30,721 bases of DNA from Cytophagales bacterium (GCA_027317105.1 DAHVFH010000106.1:1-30721); one strand, 5' to 3'; shown: positions 7,873 to 16,762, counted from the stretch's first letter. Notes: generated by a model from the letters alone, not told the origin. Numbers and translations are program-made.

Positions 7873-8916
7873 TCAGACCGTTGCTATTGGTTTTTGTTGA
7901 TCGTTGAACTGCATTAAAATTTTATTGAATTGGTCGGTTTCTACCAGAAAGCCATCGTGGCCAAACAGCGAATCAATTAATTTTAATTGTGCATGGGGAA
8001 TGTTGTCGGCCAAGAATTTTTGTTCAGTAATTGGAAACAATATGTCGCTTTCGATGCCGATCACCAGGGTTTTTGCTTTAATGCTTTTTAATGCGGCTTC
8101 AATACTTTTTCTCCCTCGGCCAACATGGTGGCTGTCCATCACCTTAGATAAAATCCAATAGGTAAACGCATTGAAGCGATTGGCTAATTTCTGCCCCTGA
8201 TAGCGTTGATAGGAAGCGGCTCGAAAGTCATCGAGCTTATCGGTCGTATGCTCCGCTTGCGATTGCCCATAACCTTTATAGGCGCGATACGAAATCATGC
8301 CAATGGCACGGGCCGCTTTCATCCCTTCGCTACCTGCCCTAGCGTCATCCTCTGCCCACGTGTTATCGGCAGCAATGGCCATGCGTTGAGATTCGTTAAA
8401 AGCAATGCCCCAAGGTGAGTGTTGTGCATTGGATGCTACCACCACGATATTTCGGAAAACTTCGGGCTGGAGAATAGCCCACTCCAATACTTGCTGTCCA
8501 CCGAGCGAGGCTCCAATAAGTGTGTGAATCTTTTTCAACCCTAAGTGGAGGCGCAGCAAATCCAGTGACTGAATGATGTCCCGAACTGTTAGGAGAGGGA
8601 ACTCATGAAAATAACTTTTCCCTGTTTTTGAATTGATTGCCAATGGGCCTGTTGATCCATAGCAGCCGCCCAAGACATTCGCACAAATAATAAAATAGTC
8701 GCGTGGATTATAGGGGCCATCCTCAACAAATAGACCTTTCCACCAATCGGTAAAATCAGAACTTCCCGTAAGGGCATGACAAACCCAAATCACATTATTT
8801 TTTTCGGGGTTGAGCTGACCTAAGGTAGTGTACTTGAGTTGAAAGCCAGGGAGGTTTCCCCCGGCTTCCAAATCAAAAATCTGATCGTGGCGAAAGATGT
8901 GATCTGCTTTGCTCAC
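7873..8916 (-). CDS. metX: homoserine O-acetyltransferase
   Basis: Activates homoserine by transferring an acetyl group from acetyl-CoA, making the substrate of the sulfhydrylase encoded just upstream. It is a 347-residue alpha/beta hydrolase of the MetX family. The nucleophile is S137 in GASLGGQQ, the acid D291 in ESDILFP and the histidine H320 in FGHDGFLVE; the family's CHALTGSSD segment is near residue 46. The start is GTG (8914-8916), overlapping the TGA of the sulfhydrylase gene as GTGA, which implies translational coupling. MetX enzymes can prefer acetyl or succinyl donors; I choose acetyl because of the partner enzyme, but the sequence alone does not settle it. Confidence 0.93.
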   Translation of the reverse strand: MSKADHIFRHDQIFDLEAGGNLPGFQLKYTTLGQLNPEKNNVIWVCHALTGSSDFTDWWKGLFVEDGPYNPRDYFIICANVLGGCYGSTGPLAINSKTGKSYFHEFPLLTVRDIIQSLDLLRLHLGLKKIHTLIGASLGGQQVLEWAILQPEVFRNIVVVASNAQHSPWGIAFNESQRMAIAADNTWAEDDARAGSEGMKAARAIGMISYRAYKGYGQSQAEHTTDKLDDFRAASYQRYQGQKLANRFNAFTYWILSKVMDSHHVGRGRKSIEAALKSIKAKTLVIGIESDILFPITEQKFLADNIPHAQLKLIDSLFGHDGFLVETDQFNKILMQFNDQQKPIATV

Positions 8917-10235
8917 TTTGCCAATTCCTTTTTAAAGGCTTTATCAAATGCCTGGGCAAGGTCAGCCTTAATATCCTCGATATGCTCGATGCCGGCTGAA
9001 ATGCGTAGCAAAGTAGGCAACACACCTGAGGTAATCTGTTCCTCATCGCTAAGTTGTTGGTGCGTGGTAGCTGAAGGTTGAATGATCAGCGTTTTAGCGT
9101 CACCAACATTCGCCAGGTGGCTCACCAATTTTAAATTATCAACTAATGCGGTGGTGTTCTCTTTCGTTCCTTTAACGGTAAATGACAACACCGCTCCAAA
9201 ACCATTTTTCAAATATTTTTTGGCCAACTTATGGTAAGTACTTGTGGCCAATCCAGGATAGTTCACCGTCTCAACGTGTGGATGTTGCTCCAGCCATTGC
9301 GCCAGTGCAAAAGCATTGTCGACCGAGCGTTGTACTCTTAGCGATAAAGTTTCCAGTCCTTGAATTAATAAGAAAGAGTTAAATGGACTAATCGCAGGGC
9401 CGAAGTCGCGTAAGCCTTCTACCCGGGCACGTATGATGAATGCAATGTTGGGCAAGCCCAAAGGATTTCCTTCTCCAAACACCTCCCAGAATTTCAATCC
9501 ATGATAGCCTTCGCTGGGCTCGATAAATTGAGGAAACTTTCCGTTGCCCCAATTATAATTACCGCCATCTACAATTACTCCACCTATAGAAGTGCCGTGA
9601 CCACCAATCCACTTTGTGGCAGATTCCACTACCACATGAGCACCGTGTTCAAGGGGACGGAACAAATATCCCGCAGCACCAAAGGTATTGTCAACAATTA
9701 AAGGGAGGTCATGTCTTTTCGCAATCGTAGCGATGGCTTCAAAATCGGGGATGTTAAATCCTGGGTTGCCAATGGTTTCCAGATAAAGAGCTTTTGTGTT
9801 TTTATCGATGTGCTTTTCGAATGAGGCAGCGCTATCGCCTTCAGCAAACCGCACCTCAACACCTAATCTTTTAAAGGCCACCTTGAATTGATTGTAGGTG
9901 CCACCATATAAAAATGAGGTGGAGACAAAATTATCACCGGCTTGCAAAATGTTATTGAGTGCGATGAATTGCGCGGCCTGTCCGGAGGCAACTGCTAAAG
10001 CGGCAACCCCACCTTCCAAAGCGGCAATTCGTTTTTCAAAGACATCCGAGGTGGGATTCATGATACGGGTATAGATATTGCCAAATTCTTTTAATGCAAA
10101 GAGGTTAGCTCCGTGCTCAGAATTTTTGAAAACGTAAGAAGTGGTTTGGTAAATGGGTACTGCACGTGAACCCGTGGTAGGGTCAACTTCTTGCCCCGCA
10201 TGAAGTTGAAGTGTTTCAAAGTGTAATGTAGACAT
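8913..10235 (-). CDS. O-acetylhomoserine sulfhydrylase (PLP enzyme)
   Basis: Makes homocysteine from O-acetylhomoserine and sulfide, the direct sulfhydrylation route to methionine. The 440-residue protein belongs to the Cys/Met metabolism PLP family. The PLP lysine is K208 in SATKWIGGHG, with VDNTFG at 181-186 before it and YTRIMNPT at 55-62 near the start. Length and the ETLQLHAGQ opening fit the O-acetylhomoserine sulfhydrylase (MetY-type) branch rather than cystathionine synthases, which are about 40 residues shorter. The gene is the first full-length enzyme gene after the S-box leader; its ATG lies 126 bases after the Cys-rich leader frame and follows a stretch rich in A and T. Confidence 0.95.
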   Translation of the reverse strand: MSTLHFETLQLHAGQEVDPTTGSRAVPIYQTTSYVFKNSEHGANLFALKEFGNIYTRIMNPTSDVFEKRIAALEGGVAALAVASGQAAQFIALNNILQAGDNFVSTSFLYGGTYNQFKVAFKRLGVEVRFAEGDSAASFEKHIDKNTKALYLETIGNPGFNIPDFEAIATIAKRHDLPLIVDNTFGAAGYLFRPLEHGAHVVVESATKWIGGHGTSIGGVIVDGGNYNWGNGKFPQFIEPSEGYHGLKFWEVFGEGNPLGLPNIAFIIRARVEGLRDFGPAISPFNSFLLIQGLETLSLRVQRSVDNAFALAQWLEQHPHVETVNYPGLATSTYHKLAKKYLKNGFGAVLSFTVKGTKENTTALVDNLKLVSHLANVGDAKTLIIQPSATTHQQLSDEEQITSGVLPTLLRISAGIEHIEDIKADLAQAFDKAFKKELAK

Positions 10236-10361
10236 GATTTTAAAGATTAAATGAGTAATGAGTTTATTAATTTGAATTTTTTTGATGCTTACATAGCTGT
10301 AGCCTTACCTGTCACGTGGGGCAGACCCTAAGCTAGTTTGTTGCTGGAAGTATTTATTCGA

Positions 10362-10484
10362 TCAACAGCAACAGCCTTTACAGCACATGCAATCGTGCAT
10401 GTTGAAAGGCTTTGGAATCTGTATTAGAGAATTAAAAAAGCTTCTAGCGCTTTTTCGGATGGATGTGCTGAATGTTTTTTTCAT
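10362..10484 (-). CDS. Cys-rich 40-residue leader frame behind the S-box
   Basis: A short open frame opens with ATG seven bases after the last base of riboswitch stem P1 and ends with TGA. It encodes 40 residues starting MKKTFSTSIRKS and ending MHDCMCCKGCCC: six of the last nine residues are cysteine. The final Cys codons lie in two abutting hairpins. The first pairs AGCCTTT (10411-10405) with AAAGGCT (10379-10373) around an inner perfect ACATGCA/TGCATGT stem; the second pairs GTTGCTG (10372-10366) with CAGCAAC (10346-10340). I infer a leader peptide whose translation senses cysteine or charged tRNA-Cys, since cysteine metabolism supplies this pathway. The alternative is a small metal-binding peptide. 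I know of no described family matching it. Confidence 0.6.
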   Translation of the reverse strand: MKKTFSTSIRKSARSFFNSLIQIPKPFNMHDCMCCKGCCC

Positions 10485-10491
10485 TTTACAT

Positions 10492-10612
10492 ACCGGTTTA
10501 TAGTTCCCTAAAGACCTTCTTTAGGGCAGGATTTAGCACCTTTTTTCTCAATGGAGAAGGGGTTGCTAGCGCTTCTACGAGCCTGTCTCTCAGCGCTTCT
10601 TTATAAATCGGT
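10492..10612 (-). ncRNA. SAM-I (S-box) riboswitch aptamer
   Basis: The minus-strand RNA has the S-box core in order. Stem P1 joins ACCGATTTATA (10612-10602) to TATAAACCGGT (10502-10492) with one mismatch. Then come GCTGAGAGACAGGCTC, GTAGAAGCGCTAGCAACC in the P2/kink-turn region, AAGGTGCTAAATCCTGC in J3/4, and a perfect eight-pair P4 hairpin CCCTAAAG-N5-CTTTAGGG. S-box RNAs bind S-adenosylmethionine and switch off methionine genes. No intrinsic terminator with a U-run directly follows P1; the ATG of the Cys-rich frame starts seven bases after it, so SAM binding may act by blocking translation of that frame, or through later structures. Confidence 0.9.
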
Positions 10613-10643
10613 TGGCAAGATTGCCTTACCGACTATGTAAACA

Positions 10644-10674
10644 CAAACGTATAGTGATTTGGTAGAGTTTCCAA
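10644..10674 (-). promoter_or_regulatory. Bacteroidota-type promoter of the methionine operon
   Basis: On the minus strand, TTG (10672-10674) is followed after exactly 20 bases by TACGTTTG (10644-10651). This is a full match to the Bacteroidota primary promoter TTG-N19-21-TAnnTTTG. Transcription should start near 10637, about 25 bases before stem P1 of the riboswitch. Confidence 0.7.
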
Positions 10675-10818
10675 ATAGTTGTAAAAAAAATCTATAAAAA
10701 AATTGCTCACGACTGTTTGGTAAGATAGTTTCTTAACAAAGCAAAGAGCCCAAGGGGTAGAGGTTGTGTTGTGAAATTCAGCGTAGTAAAATGTAGGTTG
10801 GTCAATGAAGTAACTTCT

Positions 10819-10842
10819 AAAAGAGGAAGAATACAGTCCTCT
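10819..10842 (-). terminator. possible weak terminator after the TPR histidine kinase gene
   Basis: Just after the stop codon of the kinase gene, the minus strand has AGAGGA-N9-TCCTCT followed by TTT. The stem is six pairs and the T-run is short, so ending would be partial. The methionine operon promoter lies 145 bases further on in the same direction. Confidence 0.4.
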
Positions 10843-10845
10843 CGT

Positions 10846-12618
10846 TCATTTCGTTGCCGTATGAATATCAGTTTCAGAGGGAAGGGTTACGACAAAAGAT
10901 GAACCTTCGTTTAATTTGCTTTTCAATTCGATTGTGCCGTTGAGCCTTTCTACCGCACGCTTAAGTATATAGAGCCCGAGGCCTGACCCTTTTGCCCGTT
11001 CACTGGCTCGGTAAAACATATTAAATATTTTCACTTGGTGAATATCATCAATCCCCTGCCCATTGTCGGATACATGAATTTGAATGTGATCTGTTTTTTG
11101 CTCAATCGCAATTCTAACAAACGGCTCGAAAGAGCCAGCGTACTTGATTGCATTTTCAATCAGGTTTTGCAAAATTGTGTTGATGATTGCCCATTCTGAA
11201 TAAAATTCTACGCTGTTGATTTCTTTGGTAAATTTTATTTTCCTAAAATTCTCAAGGTAATTGTAAGAGTCAATACATTCGTCAATGATAGATGAAAAAT
11301 CGATTTTTACTTTATTGGTTTCGAGATGCTTCATTTGAGTGAGATCAATAAGACTCATCACAATTTTGGCTATTCGGTTTACCTGTGAATGGTGCATCTC
11401 GAAATAGCGTAATGCAGTTGGGTCTTTCACATCCAATTTCACCAAATTATGAAGTCCTTGAAGGGATGCAATCGGACCTTTTAGGTCATGGGATACACGA
11501 TAGAAAAACGAATCAAGCTCGTCATTTTTGTTTTCGATAATTTGGTTTTTTTCTTTTTGTAAGATGGCTTCCCGCTCTAAGGTTTCGATTCGGCTCACGG
11601 CCTGGTAACTTTTGATTACGTTGTAGCTTTCTTGATTGATGACCCTTTCTTTGTGAGCCAAATGCAGTTCAAGAAAATCAATCGCTTTTACCGGATCGTT
11701 CTCCTTTTTCGCTAATAAATATAAATTATAATAAACCTTGAAAAGAATAAATTCGATGTGGTGCCGCTCTGCAAGTTGAAGTGCTAGGTTGAAATTACTT
11801 CTCGCTCTTTGTGTATTTCCCAATTCCATGTTGGCAAGACCTAGTTTATTGTAAGCCATGCTTAGCCCGAGTTTATCACCGGCATCTTGCAAAATCCGAA
11901 TGGTCTCTTCAAAATCCGGAACCGCTTTTTGAAAATCACAGAGTTTGACAAAAAGCTTCCCGCGTCCGTACAAGGCAAAAGCAAGTCCTCGAATGTCGCC
12001 TGTTTCATTTTTCAACGCAATACTGCGCTCAATGGTCTCTATCGCAAGCCTATGTTTGCCTTGGTTGAAGTAAATAGCCGAGAGTGGATTCAACGCATTG
12101 GATTCTAACCCCAATTCGCCAATAATCCGGCACGCCTCAATGGACTTTTCATACGCCTCAGTGGCATTATCATAATCACTAAAATACTCATAGATCGTGC
12201 CCATGCTTTTTAACGTGCGGGCCTGATTGTAATAATCCTTTAACTCACGGTAGGCTTTAAGACAATCGGCCAGCAAAAGAAGCGCCTGATGGTATTTGTT
12301 GGTGCGGTAATAAATGCTGCCGATGTTATATTTGGCATCGGCTATCCCTTGCCTGTCATTACTGTCCTGAAAGTATTGAAGAGCCTCATTTGAGAATTTA
12401 GTAGCGATATCAAATTCCCCCTGGATAAGGTAAAAAAGGCCTAAATGATTTTTTGCTGTGGCCGCTAAATGATGATAACCTTCTTCATTGAACAGCTCTA
12501 AGAGTTCCTGGGTGAGAATAATGCTTTGCTTTAAATCAGTGATGCGCAAGTCATAAGCTGACTTTAGCTTGGAAGTCAACTGACCAGTCTGATCTTCAAT
12601 AGATTTCGCAGGATTCAT
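10846..12618 (-). CDS. cytosolic TPR-containing sensor histidine kinase
   Basis: A 590-residue kinase with no signal peptide or membrane helix. Residues about 45-320 form TPR units that probably bind another protein or peptide as the input signal. A coiled stretch (340-368) leads to the phosphoacceptor helix with H377 in RVSHDLKGP. The ATP-binding domain is complete: N box ILQNLIENAIKYA (482-494), G1 box DNGQG (518-522), and G2 box GSGLGL (544-549). No receiver domain or response regulator gene is next to it, so its target lies elsewhere. Ninety bases upstream on the same strand is a second TPR sensor that lacks an ATPase; the two may work together. Confidence 0.9.
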   Translation of the reverse strand: MNPAKSIEDQTGQLTSKLKSAYDLRITDLKQSIILTQELLELFNEEGYHHLAATAKNHLGLFYLIQGEFDIATKFSNEALQYFQDSNDRQGIADAKYNIGSIYYRTNKYHQALLLLADCLKAYRELKDYYNQARTLKSMGTIYEYFSDYDNATEAYEKSIEACRIIGELGLESNALNPLSAIYFNQGKHRLAIETIERSIALKNETGDIRGLAFALYGRGKLFVKLCDFQKAVPDFEETIRILQDAGDKLGLSMAYNKLGLANMELGNTQRARSNFNLALQLAERHHIEFILFKVYYNLYLLAKKENDPVKAIDFLELHLAHKERVINQESYNVIKSYQAVSRIETLEREAILQKEKNQIIENKNDELDSFFYRVSHDLKGPIASLQGLHNLVKLDVKDPTALRYFEMHHSQVNRIAKIVMSLIDLTQMKHLETNKVKIDFSSIIDECIDSYNYLENFRKIKFTKEINSVEFYSEWAIINTILQNLIENAIKYAGSFEPFVRIAIEQKTDHIQIHVSDNGQGIDDIHQVKIFNMFYRASERAKGSGLGLYILKRAVERLNGTIELKSKLNEGSSFVVTLPSETDIHTATK

Positions 12619-12708
12619 GGGATTAAAGCCTCATAAACTTACAACTTTACCCTATATTTTAAAATATCGTTTGCGGGCAAATACAGCTAAAATTCAGAAT
12701 TGGTTAGG

Positions 12709-14298
12709 CTATGAATTACTCTTAGGATCGATCCCTTTGTGCAGGGTATCACTAATGCTGCGCACAACTTGATCCAAATTATTAGAAGACTTTTTTAAAT
12801 ATTGAATTATTTCCTTTTGCTCGTGGGGCGAAACCTCCTTTTGCAAGAGATTAATTAAGCCCATAATAGTGGCGACAGGAGCTCGTAATTTGTGCGCATT
12901 TATAAACGCATATTTTTCCAGTTGACTGTTTTGCTGTTTCAGCGCAGCGGTTCGTTCTGAAACTGTCTTTTCAAGATTTTGATTACTTTCAATTACTTGC
13001 TTATTTAACAATTCGATATTTCGATTCTTTTCCTCTAAAATATCCCGTTGATAGACCACTTCGTCTTGCTGTTTTGCCAGTTCTGCTTTTTGGTTTAGGA
13101 TCTCAAGGTTTTGTGTGTGAAGTAAATCATTTAAGGTTTTTTGATTCCGAAAATTTTTGATGGTAATAAAAAGTAAAAGCATTACTAACAAAGTCCCAAT
13201 TACTACGGAGAGTAAAATTGTATTCTTGAGTTTTAATTCTTTTGCACTTAGCGCGGCATCTTTTTTTAGATTATTGATTTCTATTTGCTTTCGTTGAATT
13301 TCGTAGTCAAGCTGGAGGGAGGCAATTTTTGAAGTTTCGGCTAAGTTTTGAATGCTGTCTTTGTAAGCAGCATACAATTTAAAATATTGATAGGATTGCG
13401 CTTGCCTATTTTGCAGCGCAGTTACGTTTGCAAGGAGCTCATAGCTGTCGCGAACGTAGGTTTTTAGGTTTACCGATTTAGTGATTGCTAAGCATTCAAG
13501 AAGTTCCTTTTCCGCTTTTTGGTATTGACGCATCTTAATGTACAAATTAGCAAGTGAAATCCGCGAGTGAGCTCTCCCACGATTGTGCCGGGTTGTGTCG
13601 CTTGATGTTTTTGCCTTCCTGTAGTATTTCAAGGCTTCTTCAAAATTGCCGAGGCCAGCATAGGCATCACCAACGCCAATCGTACCTAAGTCAATAAGCG
13701 ATCTTGAAGTTTTTATGAAGGGTGCCATCATGGTTAGGCCTTTTTGGTAGAAGGCGAGTGCACTATCGAATTGATTCAGGTGATAAAATCCATTTCCAAT
13801 ATTAATATGCATTACGGCTTGGCGGAGGACATTTCCAAGTTCGACTTGTTTCTTCAATGAAAGTCGATAATACATTAGCGCCTTGCGATAGTCACCAAGG
13901 TCGCTATACACCATTCCTAAATTGCCAGTTAGATCAGCCTGCACTTGTGGTATGGGAATGGAGTCCGCAATCTTTAACCCCTTTAAAAAATTGGCCAATG
14001 CTGATGAATGGTTCGCCTGTGACCAAAATGCGGCCCCCATAAACCGATATCCGAGTGCGATACCCGCTGGATAATTTAATTTTTCGGCTAAAGATTTAGC
14101 TTCTATTGCATAATGGCCTGCTAAAGTAGGATGGTCATATGTTTCTTCTGACGAAAGTTGAATAAAAAGGTTCACGCGAACCGTGTCCTCTTTACCATAT
14201 ACGCTAATCCGTTCTCTCAAACTATCCGCCACATGATGTTGACAGAGACCTCGGCCCACAAGGCCGAGTAGCGAAAGCAGGAATAAGCTTGCTTTCAT
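12709..14298 (-). CDS. membrane TPR sensor with phosphoacceptor domain but no kinase ATPase
   Basis: A 529-residue protein with a signal peptide (residues 1-19), an outside-facing TPR region (about 55-315), one membrane helix (360-380) and a long cytoplasmic coiled coil (390-460). It then has a histidine-kinase-like H box, FINAHKLRAPVATI with H469, and the second dimerisation helix. It stops at residue 529, without the N, G1 or G2 boxes. The 90 bases before the next gene encode no ATPase, so this is not a simple frameshift. It could be phosphorylated by a partner kinase, perhaps the complete one downstream, or it could act only as a scaffold. The gene begins 9 bases after fabG ends, on the same strand. 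Confidence 0.8.
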   Translation of the reverse strand: MKASLFLLSLLGLVGRGLCQHHVADSLRERISVYGKEDTVRVNLFIQLSSEETYDHPTLAGHYAIEAKSLAEKLNYPAGIALGYRFMGAAFWSQANHSSALANFLKGLKIADSIPIPQVQADLTGNLGMVYSDLGDYRKALMYYRLSLKKQVELGNVLRQAVMHINIGNGFYHLNQFDSALAFYQKGLTMMAPFIKTSRSLIDLGTIGVGDAYAGLGNFEEALKYYRKAKTSSDTTRHNRGRAHSRISLANLYIKMRQYQKAEKELLECLAITKSVNLKTYVRDSYELLANVTALQNRQAQSYQYFKLYAAYKDSIQNLAETSKIASLQLDYEIQRKQIEINNLKKDAALSAKELKLKNTILLSVVIGTLLVMLLLFITIKNFRNQKTLNDLLHTQNLEILNQKAELAKQQDEVVYQRDILEEKNRNIELLNKQVIESNQNLEKTVSERTAALKQQNSQLEKYAFINAHKLRAPVATIMGLINLLQKEVSPHEQKEIIQYLKKSSNNLDQVVRSISDTLHKGIDPKSNS

Positions 14299-14307
14299 TA
14301 ATATTGG

Positions 14308-15054
14308 CTAGGTTAGCATACCACCATCTACCTGAAGGACTTGTCCTGTAATGTAACTCGCCATTTCTGATCCTAGAAAAACGCAGGCGTCAGCAACATC
14401 TTCAGGGCTTCCACCACGTTTCAGCGGGATGGCATCACGCCAGCTTTGTACTACTTTTTCATCGAGTTTGCCGGTCATTTCCGTTTCAATGAAGCCAGGT
14501 GCGATTGCGTTACAGCGAATGCCACGAGATCCTAATTCTAATGCCACTGACTTTGTAAAGCCAATAACCCCTGCCTTGGATGCCGCATAGTTGGCTTGGC
14601 CTGCGTTTCCTTTCAAGCCCACTACTGAAGTCATGTTGATGATGGAGCCACCTTTTTGTTTTATCATTGGCTTGGTTGCAGCTTTCACGGTATTGAAACA
14701 CGATTTTAAATTTACGTTGATAATTTTATCCCACGCTTCTTCCGTCATACGCAGCAGCAAATTATCCATGGTAATGCCAGCGTTGTTTACCAAAATTTCT
14801 AAAGAGCCAAATTCAGTAATCACATCATTGATCAACTTATCGGCCTGGGCAAATTCAGATGCATCCGATCGATAACCTTTGGCTTTTACACCCTTCAAAG
14901 CCAATTCGGCTTCCAGCGCTTGACCTTGTTCAACACTTGATAGATAGGTGAAGGCAACATTGGCTCCCTGTTCGGCAAATTTGATTGCGATGCTTCTACC
15001 TATTCCTTTGGATGCTCCTGTTACAAGCGCAGTTTTATTTTGTAATAATTTCAT
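14308..15054 (-). CDS. fabG: 3-oxoacyl-ACP reductase (SDR family)
   Basis: Reduces beta-ketoacyl-ACP with NADPH in fatty acid elongation. The 248-residue protein has TGASKGIG at 12-19, NNAG at 90-93 and the full catalytic set N114, S143, Y156 and K160 (ANYAASKAG). The C-terminus ends in the family's GQVLQVDGGM. It is closest in pattern to FabG among the short-chain dehydrogenases, though some close relatives act in other pathways. No other fatty acid genes are nearby. Confidence 0.9.
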   Translation of the reverse strand: MKLLQNKTALVTGASKGIGRSIAIKFAEQGANVAFTYLSSVEQGQALEAELALKGVKAKGYRSDASEFAQADKLINDVITEFGSLEILVNNAGITMDNLLLRMTEEAWDKIINVNLKSCFNTVKAATKPMIKQKGGSIINMTSVVGLKGNAGQANYAASKAGVIGFTKSVALELGSRGIRCNAIAPGFIETEMTGKLDEKVVQSWRDAIPLKRGGSPEDVADACVFLGSEMASYITGQVLQVDGGMLT

Positions 15055-15083
15055 TTTTCTTTTTACGATTGAATAGAATATTT

Positions 15084-15281
15084 TTAGAATTGTGAGTTAG
15101 AAATATTATTATTTTTCTTTTTTATTAGTGAAAATAAAATAGTGGTTGCTATTGGAATCATTAATCCGGTTGCTAATCCGCTCATAAAATTTCCGCCTGG
15201 CTTATTCGTTAGGTTTAAAAAGGTTCCAACGATTACTGAAAGGCTTCCTAAAAATAGAAATATCGAATCTTTAGCTTTCAT
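15084..15281 (-). CDS. small two-helix membrane protein, unknown function
   Basis: A 65-residue protein with two hydrophobic segments (about 7-24 and 33-54) joined by a short polar turn (NKPGG), followed by a basic tail with KKK and NNN. The ATG is clear. It lies 29 bases upstream of fabG on the same strand and faces lpdA across an 89-base divergent gap. I do not recognise the family. Confidence 0.55.
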   Translation of the reverse strand: MKAKDSIFLFLGSLSVIVGTFLNLTNKPGGNFMSGLATGLMIPIATTILFSLIKKKNNNISNSQF

Positions 15282-15370
15282 AATTAAGTCTAAAAAACCG
15301 CCTCAAAACTAATCTTTTTTCCGCATCATTTTTTAGGTTAATTTGCCCTCGTTTTTAAAATACAAATTTT

Positions 15371-16762
15371 ATGGCATCATACGATTTAATTGTTATTGGT
15401 TCAGGCCCAGGAGGCTACGTGGCGGCAATTCGCGCATCACAGTTGGGGATGAAGGTTGGCGTAGTGGAAAAAGCCGAACTCGGAGGCATCTGTCTTAATT
15501 GGGGTTGCATCCCTACTAAAGCATTGCTTAAAAGTGCCAATGTATTTGAATACATTCACCATGCTAAAGATTATGGTATTGACGTGAAGGAGGCTTCGGT
15601 TGATTTTGCAGGGGTCGTAAAACGAAGCAGAGATGTGGCAAACGGTATGAGCAAAGGCATTCAGTTTTTGTTTAAGAAGAACAAAATAGACCATTTAGCG
15701 GGTCATGGCAAACTGAAAAAAGGAAGCAAAGTAGAAGTAACTGATGCTTCAGGGAAAAAAGTGGATTATGATGCGAAGCATATCATTCTAGCTACTGGCG
15801 CCCGATCGCGTGAATTGCCGGCCTTGAAGATTGATGGAAAAAAAATAATTGGCTATCGGGAGGCAATGGTAATGCCTGAAAGACCGAAAAAATTGTTGGT
15901 GGTAGGTTCTGGAGCCATTGGGGTAGAGTTTGCCTATTTCTACAATACGGTGGGTACAGAAGTTACCATTGTAGAGTTTCTTCCGCGCATTGTACCGGTG
16001 GAGGATGAAGAAGTTTCCAAACAATTGGATAAGTCATTCAAAAAATCGGGGATCACCATTTATACCAATTCGGAAGTAACGGCTGTTGATACCGAAGGGA
16101 AGGGCTGCGTGGCCACCGTTAAAACGCCAACAGGCGAAATTAAAATTGATTCGGATGTGGTGCTTTCAGCTGTGGGGGTTGCGACCAATCTTGAAAATAT
16201 TGGGTTGGAGGAAGTTGGTGTGAAAACAGAAAAAGGAAAAGTGGTTGTGGATCAATTTTATAAGACTAACGTACCCGGTGTTTATGCTATTGGCGACATC
16301 ACTTCAGGCCCAGCTTTGGCTCACGTTGCCTCTGCGGAAGGGATTCTGTGTGTTGAAAAAATTTCAGGTCAAAATCCTGAACCGTTGAATTACAACAACC
16401 TTCCGGGATGTACGTATTGCTCCCCGGAGATTGCCTCGGTGGGTTATACAGAAGAAGCTGCCAAGAAAGCAGGCTATCAAATTAAAGTCGGCAAGTTTCC
16501 TTTTACGGCTTCGGGCAAGGCGAAGGCTGCTGGTGCACCAGACGGTTTTGTAAAAGTAATTTTTGATGCTAAATATGGCGAATGGCTTGGTGCGCACTTT
16601 ATCGGTGCAAATGTAACTGAGATGATAGCCGAAGTAGTTGTGGCCAGAAAACTTGAAACTACAGGTCACGAAATCATTAAATCGGTTCATCCTCACCCTA
16701 CAATGAGTGAAGCGATCATGGAGGCTGCTGCTGCTGCCTATGGTGAAGTTATCCATCTGTAA
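15371..16762 (+). CDS. lpdA: dihydrolipoyl dehydrogenase
   Basis: The E3 subunit of 2-oxoacid dehydrogenase complexes; it reoxidises dihydrolipoyl groups with NAD+. The 463-residue protein has the FAD motif GSGPGGYVAA at 10-19, the redox disulfide C41/C46 in GGICLNWGCIPTKAL, the NAD-binding motif VVGSGAIGVEFA, and the catalytic pair H442/E447 in HPHPTMSEA. All key residues are present. No E1 or E2 genes are in the window, so the complex is encoded elsewhere. Confidence 0.97.
   Translation: MASYDLIVIGSGPGGYVAAIRASQLGMKVGVVEKAELGGICLNWGCIPTKALLKSANVFEYIHHAKDYGIDVKEASVDFAGVVKRSRDVANGMSKGIQFLFKKNKIDHLAGHGKLKKGSKVEVTDASGKKVDYDAKHIILATGARSRELPALKIDGKKIIGYREAMVMPERPKKLLVVGSGAIGVEFAYFYNTVGTEVTIVEFLPRIVPVEDEEVSKQLDKSFKKSGITIYTNSEVTAVDTEGKGCVATVKTPTGEIKIDSDVVLSAVGVATNLENIGLEEVGVKTEKGKVVVDQFYKTNVPGVYAIGDITSGPALAHVASAEGILCVEKISGQNPEPLNYNNLPGCTYCSPEIASVGYTEEAAKKAGYQIKVGKFPFTASGKAKAAGAPDGFVKVIFDAKYGEWLGAHFIGANVTEMIAEVVVARKLETTGHEIIKSVHPHPTMSEAIMEAAAAAYGEVIHL

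Noticed and set aside
10373..10411. Intrinsic terminator in the methionine leader
   Set aside because: The hairpin is strong but is followed by GTTGCTG rather than a U-run, so it does not fit an intrinsic terminator; I treat it as an attenuator-type structure instead.
16364..16756. 130-codon frame antisense to lpdA
   Set aside because: It lies wholly inside the well-supported lpdA gene, and its product has no recognisable pattern.
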